In this document: positions 15,425 to 25,678 of the stretch, in pieces
Numbering within the stretch: position 1 is the stretch's first letter
Layout: every line of letters starts with the position of its first letter
Notes under the pieces: model-generated
What the model was told of the DNA's origin: nothing
Databases searched by the model: none
What the model saw: the letters and a program-made list of their open reading frames with translations, nothing else
Made by a program: the position numbers and the translations under genes
Source of the DNA: Maylandia zebra
Taxonomy: Eukaryota > Chordata > Actinopteri > Cichliformes > Cichlidae
NCBI RefSeq assembly: GCF_041146795.1
Contig: NC_135169.1
Span: forward strand, 64,046,119-64,110,118
Reading direction: 5' to 3'
DNA length: 64,000 nt

Positions 15425-15960
15425 TGTTTCGGCCGGGGAATTGTTTGACTACCTTACAATGGCTCAGGTGAACCCACGTTGGTCATTCAGCCATTTTCAA
15501 AGCTGTTGGGGTGGCCAGTAGAACCTAGAATGGTCCCTTCCACCGGGAGTTGGTCCAATGCTTCCTCTTAATCACTTTGATGAGCACCCGGCTCCCGACA
15601 GTCAGCTTTGGTACCTGTGAACACACAGCAGAACAAGGCAGCTTGTTTGCTTCAACCACTTCTTTTGTCCTTAATATTTTGCACATCTAGGGTTTGCAGT
15701 TTTTGCCTGTTGCTCATCCTGGCTCAACGCTAGAAGAGTAAACTGTCTACCATGAACTATTTCAAAAGGGGTCCACCTGCTGTAGTGGGTGTTATTCTCA
15801 TGTAAAGTTTCAGAGCTTCTCTGAGAAGCAGCAAACAGCTAGATACACACTCATTTGCTCAAGACTGTGCCCCACTCATAGTGGAGACATAGTACCAGAC
15901 ACCTGCTGACGCGCTATTACACAATCTATATGCTGTCCTAGAAAACAAGTCAAAAAAACT
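15425..15960 (-). pseudogene. Endogenous retroviral pol remnant, integrase C-terminal end
   Basis: On the minus strand, pieces of a gammaretrovirus-like integrase can be read in shifting frames. They are a TPFEIVHGR block near 15740-15772, a VLIKVIKRKHW block near 15550-15590 and a PTWVHLSHCK block near 15455-15485. Stops and frameshifts separate them. These motifs are typical of the last part of integrase, just before env. The ISL2EU-like element sits immediately downstream in this orientation, probably within or near the former env start, but env itself is not recognisable. An old, inactive copy. Confidence 0.65.
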
Positions 15961-16104
15961 CAAAACCTATTCACCCTGAAAGAGGTGGTACCAGGAGTAG
16001 GTGTGGTGGTGTGTTTGTCTAAAATAAAGCAAACACAATCATTAAGTTGTCGTCACATTGTGAATGTTGAAAGCTGCAGAAACACAGACAGGTGAGTGTG
16101 TCAC

Positions 16105-16350
16105 CTGTGACAGTGATCCAGCTGGATGGAGACTCTCCATGACCGCTGATGTCACACTTGTAGAGGCCTTCATCAGACCTGGAAACATGCTGGATGGTCA
16201 TGTGACCTGTAGGCTGCTTCCTGATGAGGGAGCCATCTTTATAGAAAGCAGCTGGGAGGTTGGAGGGAGTGGTCTTTGTTTTACAGAGCAGAGTGACGTC
16301 ATCTCCCTCCATCACAGGGAGGACAGGACTCTGCAGGATCACTGATCCAC
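16105..16350 (-). CDS. Fc-receptor-like Ig domain exon (D2)
   Basis: A 246-base exon with clean signals: AG acceptor at 16351-16352 and GTGA donor at 16101-16104 on the minus strand. It encodes one C2-type Ig domain of about 82 residues. VTLLCK carries the first Cys, SDEGLYKC the second, and the end reads [13 protein letters not shown]. The arrangement matches domain exons of the large teleost Fc-receptor-like / CD22-like families. The exon itself is intact. It follows the degenerate first-domain exon at 16430 and a mini signal exon at 16770-16805. No transmembrane exon was found downstream, so the gene is incomplete here. Confidence 0.7.
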
Positions 16351-16429
16351 CTCAACACAGAGACAAACTACAGCATTTCATCCATTTACACACAGCTTCA
16401 TCAACACTAACTCCACACACTCAGCTTAC

Positions 16430-16590
16430 CAGTGACTGTCAGGTTAACCATGTTACTGATGGGACCCTCTCTGGACTCACACCAGTAAACTCCACTGTCC
16501 TGTGTTAAGATGTAGCTCATGTTACAGGAACAATTACCTGAAGTAGCTTTTTTTCACCATTCAGCTTCACACTGAGTCCGCTGTGAGGAT
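16430..16590 (-). pseudogene. Fc-receptor-like Ig domain exon (D1), degenerate
   Basis: The 3' end of the exon is well preserved: [19 protein letters not shown], then NMVNLTVT, then a donor GTAAGC (16424-16429). Upstream, an A-run at about 16547-16553 changes the reading frame, and beyond about 16590 the sequence no longer looks like an Ig domain. The exon is thus 5'-truncated with a frameshift. The homopolymer frameshift alone could be a sequencing error; the truncation is not. Confidence 0.6.
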
Positions 16591-16769
16591 TAAAAAAGCG
16601 AACAAAGAAAACTTTTGGCCTGTTCTACTTTTGTGAACACTGATGTATGTAATTACTTTTCATTTCATTTCTGTTTTATTCCTGAGCTCCATTGTGAGAC
16701 ATGAACCCAATCAGGTCATATCAGTGAGCATTTATCAGGTTTAAACTGTGACAGAAGAAGGTTACTGAC

Positions 16770-16805
16770 CTTGGTTTGTTGTGCAGCTCAGCAGTGAGAT
16801 CAGAA
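16770..16805 (-). CDS. 36-base mini-exon, end of signal peptide
   Basis: Bounded by a TTTAG acceptor (16806-16807) and a GTCAGT donor, this encodes roughly VLISLLSCTTNQ: a hydrophobic stretch followed by a polar cleavage region. Short second signal-peptide exons are characteristic of Fc-receptor-like genes. The first exon with the start codon was not identified. Confidence 0.5.
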
Positions 16806-17698
16806 CTAAAGAGAAATGACACTCAGGTTTATTTGAAGTGAACATAAAGAACAACTCCACACAAACAGCTGACAAACACACAAACTCATCTCTCTCTGAT
16901 TTATCTGCTCATTTTCTATTTGATTCCAGTGGGTGTGGGAGCTTGACAGGGAAACTGTGGTAGGCCAAGGGTACTGAAACAGAAGGAAAGGGTGGTCAGA
17001 GATGTCCAGTGAAAGGTTCAGTAATCAAACTGTGTTGCCTTATTTGCACGCAGATGGAGAGAAGCAAGAGGGGAGCGTGTGAGGCAGTGGTCCGGTTGAG
17101 TCCAGTGTGCTACGCTGGAGAGCAGAGAGGCAGGCAGGTGAGAGTGACAAGATCATCAGGGCTTTGTTACTGACAGCAGCAGTACAGTGGAGATCAGCAT
17201 CCAATTAAGTGAGTACAGCGAGGTTTGAGAGGTGGTTTCCATGAACCTACTAACAAACAGAAGATCAAGGTAAGTACAAACAGTATGATAGAGAAGGGAG
17301 ATGTGAGGCCGCAAACTAACATGGGTTACCCAACAACTTGGCAAAGACTAGTCGTGAGCAGTGGTCTTTTATACTGCCAGTATGATTGCCATGAGGTGGC
17401 AATCGAGAAAGGAGAGATGAGTACTTCACCCAGAGGAGGAGAGCAGATGCTGTGGAAAATTACCATGATACACCCTATTTCTTTTACTCTCTGTTTTTCA
17501 GCTCCATCTTTTCACCACTTCATTCACCACACCAAATTCTGCTCTACAAGCTGCGTAGAAGTTAGCTATAAAGTGTTTCTAGCAGCTGGTGTCATACTTG
17601 CTAGGCAAACTGAGCAGCAAGTCTCAGGCTAGACCATCCCATTTAACAGCCTTTTTGTTTTATTATATGATATAATACTTGTTCTGAAGGCAGGACTG
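16806..17698. other. Upstream region of the Ig gene, nothing recognised
   Basis: No supported exon. A 135-residue open frame at 17225-17632 has no recognisable domain. Confidence 0.35.
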
Positions 17699-18173
17699 TG
17701 TTGCAGTTTTTAGCCTCACCACTAGAGAGTGCGGCCATTTTGTGAGTAATGTTGTACTGTTCATGGAGGCAGTGTTAATGCAGAGTTATGCTTGGGAGTA
17801 TTTGTGGGTACTTTGAGGGTGTGTATCCTTAAGACTGGTGATTTACAGGATATTTCTTGTTTAAGAATGTTAGCCTCTCTGGTTTATCGCTCTCGACATC
17901 TTCTGTCTGTACATTTCACTCACGCTAAGTTATTGCTAAACTAATTTAAGTTTGGCTAGGCCAAGCTAAGTATTGTTTTGAGCTGGTGATTTTATAATGT
18001 GTATTTGCCTTCTTTTTCTCTATTTAGCATCATAAGCAAGTGGGGCTCAAAATTTGAGTGATAGAAAGATATTTGTTTTGTTATTACCAAACACGGTTAA
18101 TTCTATAAGCCTAGTAATAAGGTCTACAGGATAAGTATGTGGCTTTAATATTTTATGTAGTGATTCTTGTTGT

Positions 18174-18188
18174 CTACATTGGATTGTA
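18174..18188. repeat. L1 target-site duplication, left copy
   Basis: CTACATTGGATTGTA, repeated perfectly at 25276-25290. Confidence 0.92.
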
Positions 18189-18334
18189 ATAATAATCAAA
18201 GTGTTTTTATTGAGTTTTCAGAAAGCATATCATTCATACAGAAAAGCTCGAACTCAAGTCCTACCACACAGTGCAAGACAGAACTATACCCAGACAGAAG
18301 AAGAAAAAAAAAAAGGGGGGGGGGGAGTTGCCAG

Positions 18335-21300
18335 TTATGGAGTGGACGGAAACTCATCTTCAAAATAGGAAATGAAAGGCTGCCAGACCTTAAAGAATTT
18401 CTTGGTGTTGCCCTGTATAGTAAATCTGAGATGTTCTAATTTGAGGTGTGCCATCACCTCCTCCACCCAGCGTTTATGGGATGGCGGTGTTGCCTTTATC
18501 CAGTTAAATAGAATCAATCTCCTTGCCAGCAATGAGGCGAATGCTATTGCCTTCCTCTGAGAGGCTGTTAGTTGAGTTTCCCTCGGTGCCACACCAAAGA
18601 TGGCTGTCAGAGGCATTGGTTCTATATCCTTATTAGAAATGAATGAGAATGTTCTAAAGATGTTAGCCCAAAAGTCTTTCAGCCTGGAACAAGACCAGAA
18701 CATGTGGCATAAGTTGGCTGGCACCTGTTTACATCTGGGGCAGGTCGGATCGGCCCCCTGGTACATTCTTGCCAGTTTCTCCCTTGCCAAATGGAGTCTG
18801 TGCAACACCTTGAACTGTATCAATCCGTGTCTCACACATATAGAAGCAGAGTGTACTAGATCTAAAGCCCCCCCCCAGTCAACCTCTGAAATGTCCAGCT
18901 CCAATTCTTCCTCCCATTTCCGTCTTACATTGTCCAGGGAGGGGGAAGCCACATTCTGAATACGTGCATATAGCGTGGAGATTGTCCCCTTAGCAGTCGG
19001 ATCTGTGTCCATCAACTCGTCTATCCATCCGCTTTGTGGAAGCTCGAGGGAGGGGCTGAATGACTTTTTCACAAAGTCCCGAACCTGGAAATATCTAAAG
19101 TAATTAGTCTTGGAGGAGATTCCATAGTCCTTTTCCAGTTGAGCAGCAGACATAAAAGTACCATTTTTAAAAAGATCTTTGACACATTCCACCCCAGCTC
19201 TATGCCATTCCCTAAAGGCTGTTCCCCCGAGGGCTGGGGGAAACAAGTGATTTCCATAGATGGGAGCAGACAGGAGGGCGGTTCTGTTTTTAAAATGTGA
19301 TCTGAATTGAGTCCAAATTTTCAGAGAATGAGATACCACCGGGTTGTTTGTGTAAAGATGTTTGCTCAAGGGTAGAGGAGCGCAGACCAGGGAGCGCAGG
19401 GACACTGGACTAGAAACATACCTTTCCATATGAACCCATATTGGGGTTTCATCCTCATCTAACTCTTTGACCCAAAATAACAACTTATGTATATTAGCAG
19501 CAAAATAATAGTGCATATAGTTCGGCAGAGCCAGGCCTCCCTCTTCTTTCTGTCTCTCAAGAAACTCCCGTCTTATTCTGGGGACAGTTTTTTTCCAAAT
19601 AAAGGCAGACGTACATTTGTTCAATTCCTTAAAAAATGATTTAGGAATGAAAATCGGTATCGTCTGAAATAAATAGAGGAGCCGCGGCAGTATATTCATT
19701 TTAACAGAATTTACCTTCCCTGCTAATGATAAGGGGAGCGATGTCCACCTTTCCATATCTAATTTCGCTTTGTCCAGTGCAACTTTAAAGTTATAGTGGA
19801 CTATAAGTATATAAGTAAATCTTTATACTTACTAGTTACATTAACACCTAAATATGTGAATCTATCCTTATGTATTGCAAAGGGATAGGCCCAGAAAGAA
19901 AGTTTCCTCGCCTGTTTATTAATGGGGAAAAGAACACTTTTGTCTAAATTAATTTTATAGCCCGACACCCTCCCAAAATCTTTGATAATACCAAGGGCCA
20001 CCGGGATACTAGTGGCAGGGTTTGACAGAAAAAGGAGGAGATCGTCAGCATATAAGGACAGCCTATGGTTTTGTGTCCCCCTTTGTATCCCTACCAATCC
20101 AGCAGCCTGTCTCAGCATCATCGCAAGGGGTTCAATTGCCACATCAAAGAGCAGGGGTGACAGAGGGCACCCCTGCCTTGTTCCTCGGAATAGAGAGAAG
20201 GGTTCAGATATGATATTATTCGTTCTCACCATAGCCTGGGGGCTCGAAGAAATTATTTTAATCCACGAGCAAAATGTTGGACCAAAGCCGAATCTTTCGA
20301 GGGCCGTAAATAGATAGTAATACTCTATTCTATCAAAGGCTTTGTGGGCATCTAAGGATATCACAATCTCTGGCATAATGTTATCTCCAGCAGTATATAC
20401 TACATTGAACAGACGGCGGAGATTGCTGGAGAGTTGTCTACCTGCAACAAACCCTGTCTGATCAGGATGTATTATCTTACTTATGACAAGCTCAATTCTA
20501 GCTGCCAGTACCTTGGTCAGTATTTTATAATCACATCCAAGTAAACTTACTGGGCGATATGACTCACATTTAAGTGGGTCCTTATTCTTCTTAAGGAGTA
20601 CAGAGATCAAGGCCTGTGACATTGTTTGGGGCAGAGCTTTTTTATCAAGAATTTCCTGAAATATTCTGCAAAGTAAGGGAATCAGTGCGGGAGCAAATGT
20701 CCTATAAAACTCACTTGGGTACCCATCAGGGCCCGGCGCTTTTCCTGTCTTCATACCCCGAATTGCTTTGTCTATCTCCATGACAGATATGGGTCCCTCT
20801 AACCTATCTCTATCTGCTGCCTCTAGTGGTGGTATTTCAAGGTTTTCAAAAAAATTCTTCACTCGGTCCCTATCATTTATTTCTGAGGTATACAAGTCCT
20901 CATAAAAAGATTTAAATTGATTGTTAATCCCCTTCTGATCTATAATTTTATTACCCACATTGTCTCCTATCTCTACTATCATACCAGCAGCTGCTGATTG
21001 TTTCAGCTGGTAGCTCAGGAGTTTGCCGGCGCGCTCACCATACTCATAGAGATCTTGTCTCGACCTAAGATATAAATCCTCCTCGCGCTGACTTGTCAGA
21101 ATGTCATATTCAGTCTGGAGCAAAATCCTTTTTCTATGCAGCTCCGCAGATGGAGTCAAAGAATTTGCCCGGTCAACTTCTTTTATTGCTGTCATTAATT
21201 CTGTGGTACGTTTCATTCTTCTTTTCCTTTCACCAGCACTGTATGAAATAATTTGTCTGCGTACGTACGCTTTTAATGATTCCCATAAAATGCCACTGCT

Positions 21301-23010
21301 TATATCAGGAGTATAATTAACCCTTTAAGACCTACCATAGAACCAAGTCCGCCAGAGCTTATATTATATTTTTACATGCTGTGGAGCCATTTTTGGGAGC
21401 ATTTCAAGTTGCTATACATCAATACAACCATTATAGCCCAGATTTTAATAATATGTATTCATTAAGTGCATAGTAATTACATAAATTGCAAAAAAGTGCA
21501 ATAAACTACAAAAAAATTGAAAATCGTTTTTGATTTTTTAACATATATTTGTAGTTAGAGAAATTTAAGAGGCTTATCCCTCAAAACTGTAAATACAAAA
21601 AAGTTGCACAAAATAGTTTCCCACCACAGGAAATTTATTTTGAGTGTCTTCATAGTTTTATTTTTGAAATACACCAATTTTTATACACTGCAGGAAAAAC
21701 GAAAATAAATATTATACTGCAAATTTGCAAAAAGGCAGCATATGCATCAAAATAAACTATTTCCAGCAGTGCAATATGAGTCCTAAACATCCCAGAAACG
21801 ACACAGAAAGTCATAAAGTCAAAGATAACTTTTAAAAAGAGCAGTATAGGCCCTGAGGCCCTGATCGCAAAAAAGACTACATTTCCGCGAAAATGACGTC
21901 ACTTCCGGTTTCGGCCAGGTAATGGCGGAAATGCAAAAGTTCGCGCTGACGTCTATTCCAACGTAGGAAGTGTTTTGAACAGCTGATCGGACCGGCAAAG
22001 CGTGTTTCTGGAATATTATGTTTTTGTTCCTGCAAGCGCTTTTTATGCAGTTTTTACAAAGCTTTATGTGGAAGGAAACCGTGACCTAGGACAAGCTGAT
22101 GGCACAATATGTAAGTACAACTCCTCTGGTTTCATATGCAAAAAAAATTTTTGCGCTAGCTTACGTGGTTGCAGTGCTACCGGGATTTAAAAATAGTTAC
22201 GCATAACAGAGCATGCCCGCTCCGATCGGCTCTAAAGGGTTAAGATCCAAAAAAAAAACTATTTGCGAATTGATGAATTCTTTAAAATCATCATCAGCCA
22301 ACAATCTACTATTAAGACGCCACATCCTCTGAGGTGGTGTATAGTCAGGGAATTTAAGTTTCAGTGTGACCGGGCTATGGTCAGATAGTACTATACCAGG
22401 GTATTCTACATGCATTACCATTGGGGTCAATTTCTTGTCTAACAAAAGATAGTCGATTCTAGTATAAGTTAGGTGTGGCGGGGAATAAAAGGAGTACTGT
22501 CTAACAGTCGGATTTGCATATCTCCATGGATCGAATATACCATATGTTTCACAAAAGGAGTTAACGCATTGAGCAGATTTACTTAGCACACCAGGTGTTG
22601 GGCTAGAGCGGTCCAGAGTTAAATCTAGGACACAATTCAAGTCTCCCCCCAAAATCAAATTATGTGTGTCCAAGTTAGGTAGTAACGAAAAAAAATCCTT
22701 AAAAAATTGAACATTATCCCAATTGGGTGCGTATATATTTGCCAACACTACTGGCATATTGAATAATTTCCCAGCTACAATAACATATCGACCATGTTTG
22801 TCTTTTATGGCGGTTGTTTCTATGAATTGTACATTCCTGTGTATAAGGATGGCCACTCCTCGACTCTTACTATCAAAATTTGAATGATAGATCTGGTTGA
22901 AACCCCCCCTACACAGTTTAAGGTGGTCCCTGTTTAAGAAATGTGTCTCTTGCAAATATACTATCTCTGCTCCCTGGTCTCTTAAATATGAAAAAACAGA
23001 AAAAATAAAG
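18335..23010 (-). pseudogene. L1 ORF2: endonuclease, reverse transcriptase, zinc knuckle
   Basis: Endonuclease (about 23010-22260) shows LQETH, IYAPN, GGDLNCVLD and SDHSPV, so its catalytic residues are visible. Its first residues are lost in sequence rich in AC repeats. After the MITE, the reverse transcriptase (21216-19801) has ESYRPVSLLGCDYKI, TRQGCPLSPLLF and the catalytic YADD near 20050. A frameshift near 19800 leads into the C-terminal frame (19756-18335), which carries the CPRC-x8-H-x4-C knuckle near 18700-18750. The protein would nick DNA and prime reverse transcription. The copy is dead through the MITE, the frameshift and the damaged N-terminus. Confidence 0.85.
21317..22243 (-). 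mobile_element. piggyBac-type MITE, copy 2, inside L1 ORF2
   Basis: TTAA at 21317-21320 and 22240-22243 with ends CCCTTTAAG and CTAAAGGG. Same family as 1940-2592, in opposite orientation and about 270 bases longer in the middle. Removing it with one TTAA rejoins the L1 ORF2 region between endonuclease and reverse transcriptase. No coding frame. Confidence 0.9.
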
Positions 23011-23498
23011 GGACGGTGTCTGGGAAAAAATGGGGAAACAACACACACACATACACAAGTAACACACAACACATTGCATATATGAATACGAACCCAAACA
23101 CAGTGCTCATCAACAAGCACTCTCGTGGCCAACCGGTCCACCCTCTCCTACACACCAAGCCTACCGTGTGCGGCTCCGTGCAAAATATCCCATGGTTCTA
23201 AAAATATAATATCACCCTCTAAGCTACCCACCTCCTAAAAAGAGGGGGAAAGAAAAAAAAACAGTCGGGGGAACTTGTAGCAAAGAGATCTTTGAAAATA
23301 AAATCCAGTAATACAAAAATAACATGTAAGTAGTATAAAGCAATTTCTTAAACAAAATATTCAAATATAAAACAATAAGATGAGGTGGTACTTCACCAAT
23401 ATTGCAAAATCCAATCACCAATATCTTTCCTGAGACATTTAAGTCCTTACACCAGTGTAGCCCTTATACGTAGCCAAGCTCAGACCAGCCCATATATT

Positions 23499-25108
23499 TC
23501 ACCCGGGAGTCAGCGTCTTCTTGATGAACTCCATGGCGTCTTTTGGGGTCTCGAAGGTTTTCGTTTGTCCCCCTTCTGGTGTAATCACCAGCGTTGCCGG
23601 ATAACGGAGCCCATATCTGACCCCCCCGTAGGTACGCAGGAGGCTCCTTGCTTCTTTGAAGGCTGCTCTCTTGTTTACTTCCTGGGTGTAGTCTGGGAAG
23701 ATATGAATCCGTCCACTCCGACCTTCCGGCGTTCTCTCCATTTCCCTCGCCTTCTTCAGTATCTCCTCCTTCTCTATATAGTAGTGGCATCTCACCACTG
23801 TTGGAAACACGCAGTTCTTTGAATCTTTGGGCTGAAGGAAGGACAATACTCGGTGTATATATGCTCAATCAACAATCATTTATTTGCATACAATTCAACA
23901 ATAAGAGCATTAGAACGTCCGGACGGGAGAGATGCTACCAGAGGGTCAGGCACATGTCTCAAAATGGTGACGGGTTGCTCAGCTTTTTATAGTCTCTAGT
24001 GGCCCCCAGCTAGTCGTAAAAGCCAAAACATCACATTTTTCTCTGTTACAGCGCCTAAGTTATGACCTCGGCAGTTGTTTCTCTGCTTTCTGTAAGGTGG
24101 GGGTGTGGAATGTGGTCTGTCTATCTCCCCTGTCTTTAGACACAGAGTCTCCTGCTTACAACCTTCTTTTCATGATTCAACAATTAAGCATGTCAAGAAA
24201 ACAGTGTAACACATTCCCAGCAGATCAAGGATACAGAGTGATGCACATTTATCTAATGAACTAATATGTGAATATGTTCTGTTAACTCAAAAGTATAATG
24301 AGAACTAAACTACATACAGATCACACACTCTATTTTAAAGGGTATAATATGATCTACAGCAGTATTCTAATTCAACTACTTTGATTACATATATAAGGTA
24401 ACATATAATAACAGAATAATATCACACCACGAACGCTCTCGGTGGAGCCCCGGCTCCGTCTCGTCTCGCGCCGAGTGTTCGGTGTGCCCAGTCAAGCGTC
24501 GGTGTCACCGATAGCCCCAGTTTTTCTTTCAGCAGTCCAGCTATGAACTCCGACGGCGTCTTGCCCGTCTCAGCCCCTTCTCTTACCCCCACGATGCGTA
24601 TGTTGTTGCGTCGTGATCTCGCCTCGAGATCTTCACTACGTCTCCTCAGCGTCAGCATCTCCTTCTCCAATTCTTTCAGTTTCGTCTCCATGCTGGTTAT
24701 ACTGTCAGACTGGTCGTTCAGCGTGTCATCCACTTCTTTTTTCCGCGCTTCCATCTCGTTAGCCAGACTGACGGACGTCTCGCTTATCAGTCTCACCTCC
24801 TCACGTAGCAACTCAAACTGAGCTTTAGTGTTATCTTCCACACTCTTAGCCCACTTTTCCATCTCGGCTTTTGACTCTTTTCTTCCTTTTTCTACTTCCT
24901 CCTTTCATCTCATGATCTCGGTTTTTGTCTCCTCTCTGTATTTTGTAATCTCAGCATTCGTTTTTTTGATCTCGGACATCATGTCTTGAGCCCACTGAGG
25001 CATGTTGTCGGCGTGTGCTGGGTTAGCAGTGGCCTTGCTAGCTGCGGCAGCAGGGTTGCTATCCGCATGCAACTTTTCTACGCCGGCACGGGTCTGTCGG
25101 TTGGACAT
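23499..25108 (-). pseudogene. L1 ORF1 RNA-binding protein, split by a solo LTR
   Basis: N-terminal part starts MSNRQTRAGVEKLHADSN at 25108. After an in-frame TGA at 24905-24907 (likely a CGA to TGA change) the same frame continues into a long coiled coil and the RRNNIRIVGVREG block, the start of the L1 ORF1 RNA-recognition domain (about 24600). The solo LTR interrupts the protein after RAFVV; the frame resumes beyond it with VRCHYY and the C-terminal domain (NKRAAFKEAR, YGLRYPATLVI). The protein would coat L1 RNA as a trimer. The stop and the LTR destroy it. Confidence 0.85.
23799..24424 (-). mobile_element. Solo LTR (retrovirus-like) inside L1 ORF1
   Basis: The 626-base insert runs TG to CA and is flanked by CACCAC on both sides (23793-23798, 24425-24430). 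Read on the minus strand it has a promoter-like ACTATAAAAAGC followed about 100 bases later by AATAAA and a short U5 ending CCAACA, so transcription would have run right to left. No internal viral genes remain. This is the usual product of LTR-LTR recombination. Confidence 0.9.
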
Positions 25109-25275
25109 TTTCGGTCATAAATTGCTCCGTGAGCACCCTCGTTCACTCCACAGCACGAATTGTATTAACCGAGCTTCCTCAAAATGGTAACGAACTGGCG
25201 ATATCACTATTTTGACTACTTTTACACGGAGCCTCCGCACGCACGTCTTCACACGGCAAAGCACATCCGGAAGTC

Positions 25276-25290
25276 CTACATTGGATTGTA
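25276..25290. repeat. L1 target-site duplication, right copy
   Basis: Perfect copy of 18174-18188. Confidence 0.92.
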
Positions 25291-25496
25291 GTTTGTGTTC
25301 TGTTTGTTCATTCTGTTTTGTAGAACCACACACAAACCCACAGTAAATATTCCACTGAATCTGCCATTTGACAGCTGAACGACTATCACCTGGCCTTGTC
25401 ATTTGCTGTAGGGTTATATTGACATTTGACCTGTGCACACCCTGCAATCGCCACCATAGAAAACTGAACCTGCTATCAGAAATCATAACAACAAAT

Positions 25497-25520
25497 TGGT
25501 CCTTCAAGCCGGATAGAGGT
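25497..25520 (+). other. Candidate BEL/Pao primer-binding site
   Basis: TGGTCCTTCAAGCCGGATAG lies directly after the inferred LTR end. A tRNA 3' end complementary to it would confirm the role; I could not assign the tRNA. Confidence 0.35.
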
Positions 25521-25678
25521 GATTACAGAGTCAAGATGGGTTATGGCACCCAGAGAGCAGATGCAGGTCCACGGAGGGCTGTGCGACCACCAGGATGGAT
25601 GACTTAGTATGAAGGCTACACACAGCTACACACTGCCATGTTGGAGCAGCATCAGACTAGAGAGGGATACGCCAAGAT

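Larger units (their letters stand above)
18189..25275 (-). mobile_element. L1-type LINE, full length, twice interrupted
   Basis: A perfect 15-base target duplication bounds it. Order on the minus strand: short 5' UTR (25109-25275), ORF1 (25108 to 23499), spacer, ORF2 (about 23010 to 18335), and a 3' end with AATAAA and a short ATT-type tail. A solo LTR (23799-24424) split ORF1, and a piggyBac-type MITE (21317-22243) split ORF2. Without both the element is about 5.5 kb. ORF1 type and ORF2 blocks place it in the L1/Tx1 group. It landed inside the BEL LTR. Confidence 0.9.
17699..25493 (+). mobile_element. BEL/Pao 5' LTR, split by an L1
   Basis: Starts TGTTGCAGTTTTTAGCC and ends AACAACA just before a primer-binding-like TGGTCCTTCAAGCCGG (25497 on). 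Without the L1 and its duplicate target site the LTR is about 690 bases. The left edge is placed by the TG start and family resemblance; no target duplication was found because the 3' LTR was not identified. Confidence 0.5.

Noticed and set aside
17225..17632. 135-codon frame upstream of the BEL LTR
   Set aside because: No recognisable motif, no splice context, and low-complexity composition.
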